From Rhodothermaceae bacterium (lineage in GTDB: Bacteria; Bacteroidota; Rhodothermia; Rhodothermales; Rubricoccaceae), in contig JABDIZ010000172.1 in NCBI GenBank assembly GCA_013003465.1, positions 1-8,751 of the forward strand: a stretch of 8,751 bases of DNA, in the 5' to 3' direction. Shown piece after piece: positions 5,580 to 8,751 of the stretch. A program made the translations under genes and the position numbers. Within the stretch, counting starts at the first letter, position 1. Every line of letters starts with the position of its first letter. The notes under the pieces are model-generated. The model was not told where the DNA came from and did not search any database. It saw only the letters and a program-made list of their open reading frames with translations.

Positions 5580-7238
5580 GTGCTCGGCGGCCCCGATTGC
5601 TCCCCCACCACCGCCGTGGAGCCTGCAGAGAAATCCAGTTCATTCAACGAGACGCTACGCTCGTTCGACCTCGACCCGCGCCTCATCGTGGCGGCGCTGG
5701 TCGTGCTGGTCCTAGGGCTCGGGGCGGCCGTTACGGTGACGGTTCGTGGAGGCGCCGAAGCGAGTGAAGAGGAATTGGTCCGGCTGGCGGCCTCCGACCA
5801 GATGGCCTGGCGCAACTACCTGCGTCAGGATCCGGCGCCGCTGGGCGCTGGCCTCGTGACCGGCGCGCTCGAAGCTACCGATGCCCTCGGCCCAGACGAC
5901 CATCTGGAAGACTACTACGCCTTCGAGGCGACCGATGACGAGCCGTTCTCGGTGGTGGTCACCTCCGCGGCCTTCACCCCCGACCTGATGGTGGTGACGC
6001 CGGATAGCCAGCGCATGGCCGCCTCCGTCCTGCGGGCCACCGATCACCGGGCCGAAGTGACCGGGTTGGCCGGGGCGGGGCGCTACTTCATCGCCGTGAC
6101 CTCGCGGGAGTCGGGAATCGAAGGGCCCTACGAACTCTCCGCCGGAGCGCCCCGCACCCTCTCGCGCATCGGCTCGAACGACAGCGACGAGAGCGTTCTG
6201 GGTGTCTCGGAGGAACTGCGCGCCGAGCGCTACGAAAACATCCATGCGCTCGAACTGCCGCCGGGACGCCCGGCCATCATTACCGTCGCCGCGTCGGCGT
6301 TTCGGCCGCGCCTGTATCTCCTCGGGCCGGAGGGCCAGGTGAAGGAACCCTGGGGCAGCCTGCTGCGCCTCGATGCCGAGGGCGAGCACGCCGCCGAACT
6401 GCGCTTCGAGCCTGGCTGGGATGTGCCCTACACGCTGCTCGTGTCCTCGGAGGAGCCTCGGGCTCGGGGCTCGTACACGCTCAAGACCGAAGCCATCCGC
6501 ACGCTCACCATCAGCACTGACGGGAATCCGGTGAGCGGCGAACTCGGCAAGCGGAGCTGGTTCAAAAACGGCCGCTACGTGGATACCTACCGGTTCGAAG
6601 CGTTCGAGGGCGCCTATCTCATCGCAGAGATCAGTGCGGAGGGCTTTGCGCCCAAGCTGGCCCTCACGCTCGGCGACCGCCCCCTCGTGGAGCGCACGGG
6701 GGGCCGAGCCGTGCGCATCGAACAACAACTCGACCGCTCTGGAACGTATGCGCTCGACGTGTCGAGCGCGGAGGAGGGAGCGACAGGCCGCTATAGCCTC
6801 AGCGTGACCATGGACACGCCCGAGGGGCCGCGCTACCAATCGTTCACCACCGATGCGCGCCGTGTCGGGCGGACGACCCGGGGGCACCGCTTCGAGGTGA
6901 CCGTGACGCGCGTCCGCATTGTCTCAGCAGGATCGGGGCGCGCGCAGGTGCGCCTCAACGTCACCGAGCGCTCGCTCGACTTCGAGGGCGAATGGGATAC
7001 GTGGCAGCGCCGTGCGCCCTACACGTGGCTCTCCGACGATACCGGGCGACGCTACAACATCGTTGAGGCCAACGGCGGCGAGGTGGATGAGGACGTGACC
7101 TCGGGCGAGGCGCGTCGCGGTGGGCTCATCTTCGAGGCGGAGGCCGAGGGGCGGATCCCGAAGGTGCTGCGCCTCCATTACCCGATCGGTGTGGACCGAC
7201 GCACGGTGGTGACGGTACCGATTCCGCTGGAGCGTTGA
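5580..7238 (+). CDS. Membrane-anchored protein with three PPC-like domains and a C-terminal DUF4352-like domain
   Basis: 552 residues if the GTG at 5580 is used. A GTG at 5616 (N-terminus MEPAEKSSS) is an equally good start, and neither has a clear ribosome binding site. A short cytoplasmic tail precedes a membrane helix at about 34-54 with no cleavage site, so this looks like a signal anchor with a periplasmic or outer-facing body. Three repeated beta-sandwich units of about 100 residues follow (about 91-188, 203-302, 315-411). Each has the pattern of a Tyr-x-Phe or Leu strand, a hydrophobic VV or II strand, F-x-P-x-L, then a closing G-x-Y-x-L strand typical of bacterial pre-peptidase C-terminal (PPC) domains. 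Residues about 430-552 form another all-beta domain with DDTGRRYNI and RLHYPIGV segments, resembling DUF4352-type Ig-like folds. No peptidase or other catalytic motif is visible, so a binding or sensing role is likelier. It stands alone behind its own sigma-54-like promoter. Confidence 0.75.
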   Translation: MLGGPDCSPTTAVEPAEKSSSFNETLRSFDLDPRLIVAALVVLVLGLGAAVTVTVRGGAEASEEELVRLAASDQMAWRNYLRQDPAPLGAGLVTGALEATDALGPDDHLEDYYAFEATDDEPFSVVVTSAAFTPDLMVVTPDSQRMAASVLRATDHRAEVTGLAGAGRYFIAVTSRESGIEGPYELSAGAPRTLSRIGSNDSDESVLGVSEELRAERYENIHALELPPGRPAIITVAASAFRPRLYLLGPEGQVKEPWGSLLRLDAEGEHAAELRFEPGWDVPYTLLVSSEEPRARGSYTLKTEAIRTLTISTDGNPVSGELGKRSWFKNGRYVDTYRFEAFEGAYLIAEISAEGFAPKLALTLGDRPLVERTGGRAVRIEQQLDRSGTYALDVSSAEEGATGRYSLSVTMDTPEGPRYQSFTTDARRVGRTTRGHRFEVTVTRVRIVSAGSGRAQVRLNVTERSLDFEGEWDTWQRRAPYTWLSDDTGRRYNIVEANGGEVDEDVTSGEARRGGLIFEAEAEGRIPKVLRLHYPIGVDRRTVVTVPIPLER

Positions 7239-7254
7239 AGGTTGAGGGTTGAAG
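7234..7254 (+). repeat. Three tandem heptamers
   Basis: GTTGAAG, GTTGAGG and GTTGAAG follow one another without spacers and overlap the stop codon of the PPC-domain gene (7236-7238). The copy number is too low to call a microsatellite with confidence. It may be a remnant of a longer intergenic heptamer array. Confidence 0.5.
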
Positions 7255-7311
7255 GGCGACCTCGGAGAAGTACCCCTCTCCGTTCTCTCCTCTCTTTCGG
7301 TTCCCTCCATT

Positions 7312-7343
7312 CCTCCCATACACCCACACCCCTCGCTCCCATA
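7312..7343 (-). repeat. G-rich intergenic element, copy 2 (G-quadruplex motif on the minus strand)
   Basis: On the minus strand, G-runs at 7338-7340, 7329-7332, 7323-7325 and 7315-7317 are separated by 5, 3 and 5 bases, again meeting the quadruplex rule. It aligns with the plus-strand element at 1258-1290 (24 of 32 aligned bases identical, one gap). It lies about 70 bases upstream of gdhA, so its C-rich strand would appear in a gdhA leader if transcription starts before it. It continues a strongly pyrimidine-rich stretch that begins near 7273. Confidence 0.5.
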
Positions 7344-7413
7344 CGTGCTTCCAAGTTTCAGGGCTGCGGCGTATCCTCCGCGAGCGTTATTCCCATCAGC
7401 CGCACCGCTCGCT

Positions 7414-8748
7414 ATGGAACTGTCGTCGTTTATGGAGGCGCTGGAGCGCCGCAATCCAGGCCAGCCTGAGTTTCTCCAGGCCGCACACGAGGTCGCCGAG
7501 AAGGTCATCCCGTACATCAACGCCCATTCGGTGTACGAGGAGGCGCGAATCTTAGAGCGGATTGCCGAGCCGGACCGCGCGCTGATGTTCCGCGTGACAT
7601 GGGAAGACGACGAGGGCCGCGTGCAGGTCAACCGGGGCTATCGTATCCAGCAGAACAACGCCATCGGCCCGTACAAGGGGGGCCTCCGGTTCGACCCCTC
7701 GGTCAACCTCTCGATCCTCAAGTTCCTGGCCTTCGAACAGGTCTTCAAGAACAGCCTGACCACGCTCCCGATGGGGGGCGGCAAGGGCGGCTCCGACTTC
7801 GATCCGAAGGGGAAATCGGACGCGGAGGTGATGCGCTTCTGCCAAGCATTTATGACCGAGTTGCAGCGCTACATCGGCGCTGACACCGATGTGCCAGCGG
7901 GCGACATCGGCGTGGGCGGGCGCGAGATCGGCTACCTCTTCGGACAGTACAAGCGCCTCCGCAACGCCTTCACGGGCGTGCTGACCGGCAAGGGCGTCGG
8001 CTGGGGCGGGAGCCTCATCCGGCCCGAAGCCACCGGCTATGGCTCGGTCTACTTCGCCCAGGAGATGCTCCGACACCGCGGCGACGACCTGGAGGGCAAG
8101 CGGTGCGTCGTCTCGGGCAGCGGCAACGTGTCGCAGTACACCGCCGAGAAGCTGCTCGCCTTCGGTGCCACCGTGCTCACGCTCTCGGACCGCTCGGGCA
8201 TGATCCACTTCAAGGACGGCCTCACGACCGAGCAACTCCAGGCCGTGATGCACCATAAAAACGAGGTGCGCGGGCGCCTGTCCGACTTTGCCGACGCCAA
8301 CGGTCTCGACTTCCACGCCGATGGTAATCCGTGGAGCGTGCCGTGCGCCTGCGCCTTCCCCTCGGCGGTGCAGAACGAACTCGCCGACGCCGACGCCAAG
8401 GTGCTCCTTGATAACGGCTGCTTCGTGGTGAGCGAGGGCGCCAACATGCCGAGTACGCCCGAGGCAGCGCACCGCTTTGAGCAGGCAGGCATCTGCTTTG
8501 GTCCTGGCAAGGCCGCCAATGCGGGTGGTGTGGCGACCTCGGGGTTGGAGATGAGCCAGAACAGCCTGCGCCTCTCGTGGAGCCGCGAGGAGGTGGACGA
8601 GCGGCTGCAAGGCATCATGCACTCGATCCACGAGACGTGTGTCCGCTACGGCTCCGACGGCGACGGGCCGGTCAACTACATCAAGGGGGCCAACATCGGC
8701 GGCTTCGTCAAAGTAGCCGACGCCATGCTGGCCTACGGGGTGATGTGA
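7414..8748 (+). CDS. gdhA: NADP-type glutamate dehydrogenase (EC 1.4.1.4)
   Basis: 444 residues, against 447 for the E. coli enzyme as I recall it. It interconverts 2-oxoglutarate plus ammonium with glutamate in the cytoplasm, as a hexamer. Substrate-site features are intact: GPYKGG with Lys88, the catalytic PMGGGKGGSDFDPKG segment with Lys124, and PAGDIGVGGRE with Asp164. The nucleotide-binding domain has the GSGNVSQYTAEKL Rossmann loop followed by SDRSG, similar to the SDSSG of the NADP-dependent E. coli enzyme. The C-terminus keeps EGANMPSTPEA, GKAANAGGVATSGLEM and GFVKVADAML. The ATG at 7414 is chosen because SFMEALERRNPGQPEF aligns with the known N-terminus; the frame is open further upstream but encodes only low-complexity Ser/Pro there. 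Oddity: the usually conserved Asp in the segment VDIALPCATQNEL is Ala here (codon 8347, PCACAFPSAVQNEL). No promoter or ribosome binding site is obvious. Confidence 0.97.
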   Translation: MELSSFMEALERRNPGQPEFLQAAHEVAEKVIPYINAHSVYEEARILERIAEPDRALMFRVTWEDDEGRVQVNRGYRIQQNNAIGPYKGGLRFDPSVNLSILKFLAFEQVFKNSLTTLPMGGGKGGSDFDPKGKSDAEVMRFCQAFMTELQRYIGADTDVPAGDIGVGGREIGYLFGQYKRLRNAFTGVLTGKGVGWGGSLIRPEATGYGSVYFAQEMLRHRGDDLEGKRCVVSGSGNVSQYTAEKLLAFGATVLTLSDRSGMIHFKDGLTTEQLQAVMHHKNEVRGRLSDFADANGLDFHADGNPWSVPCACAFPSAVQNELADADAKVLLDNGCFVVSEGANMPSTPEAAHRFEQAGICFGPGKAANAGGVATSGLEMSQNSLRLSWSREEVDERLQGIMHSIHETCVRYGSDGDGPVNYIKGANIGGFVKVADAMLAYGVM

Positions 8749-8751
8749 GGC

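Noticed and set aside
7249..7413. Upstream extension of gdhA in frame
   Set aside because: The extension is low-complexity Ser/Pro/Leu from the pyrimidine tract, and the GdhA family N-terminus matches the ATG at 7414.
1..8751. CRISPR arrays, transposases, att sites, rRNA or tRNA genes
   Set aside because: No regularly spaced repeats, recombinase motifs or conserved RNA segments were seen on either strand.

Overview
The window is GC-rich and almost fully coding, with all convincing genes on the + strand. Three features point to Bacteroidota in the broad sense, most likely Rhodothermota (Rhodothermales): a surface protein ending in a type IX secretion (T9SS) sorting domain, a TPR/DUF5683 membrane protein, and weak or absent Shine-Dalgarno sites. 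Acidic loops and linkers (an Asp run in the kelch protein, a Glu/Pro linker in the kinase) would fit a marine or halotolerant member. The lineage is inferred from protein style, not from a search.

Layout: (1) 3-1256, the C-terminal part of a GAF / sigma-54-activator / Fis-HTH regulator whose start lies outside the window. (2) About 1378-3159, a Ser/Thr kinase with one membrane helix and two C-terminal PEGA domains; its N-terminus has no normal start codon. (3) 3210-4466, a secreted six-blade kelch propeller with a T9SS-type sorting domain. (4) 4469-5272, a TPR plus DUF5683-like membrane protein, translationally coupled to the kelch gene. (5) 5273-5579, a 307-base non-coding, hairpin-rich gap. 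(6) 5580-7238, a membrane-anchored protein with three PPC-like beta domains and a C-terminal DUF4352-like domain. (7) 7414-8748, gdhA, a housekeeping NADP-type glutamate dehydrogenase probably unrelated to the rest.

The most interesting result is regulatory. The 50-base gap before the kelch gene holds an almost perfect sigma-54 (-24/-12) promoter at 3161-3176. The hairpin-rich gap before the PPC gene holds a second, closely similar one at 5399-5414, with a perfect dyad about 130 bases upstream of its predicted start, where an activator site would be expected. Since the window opens with a sigma-54 activator followed by a kinase, the block 3-7238 reads as a self-contained envelope-signalling cassette. 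In this model the PEGA kinase and GAF/AAA+ activator sense and signal, and two sigma-54 promoters drive cell-surface and envelope proteins. The promoters are read directly from sequence; the regulatory link is inference.

Other points: the activator has Phe in place of the conserved 'glutamate switch' Asn; the kinase has a degenerate glycine loop; and a G-rich, quadruplex-capable element occurs in two intergenic gaps in opposite orientations.
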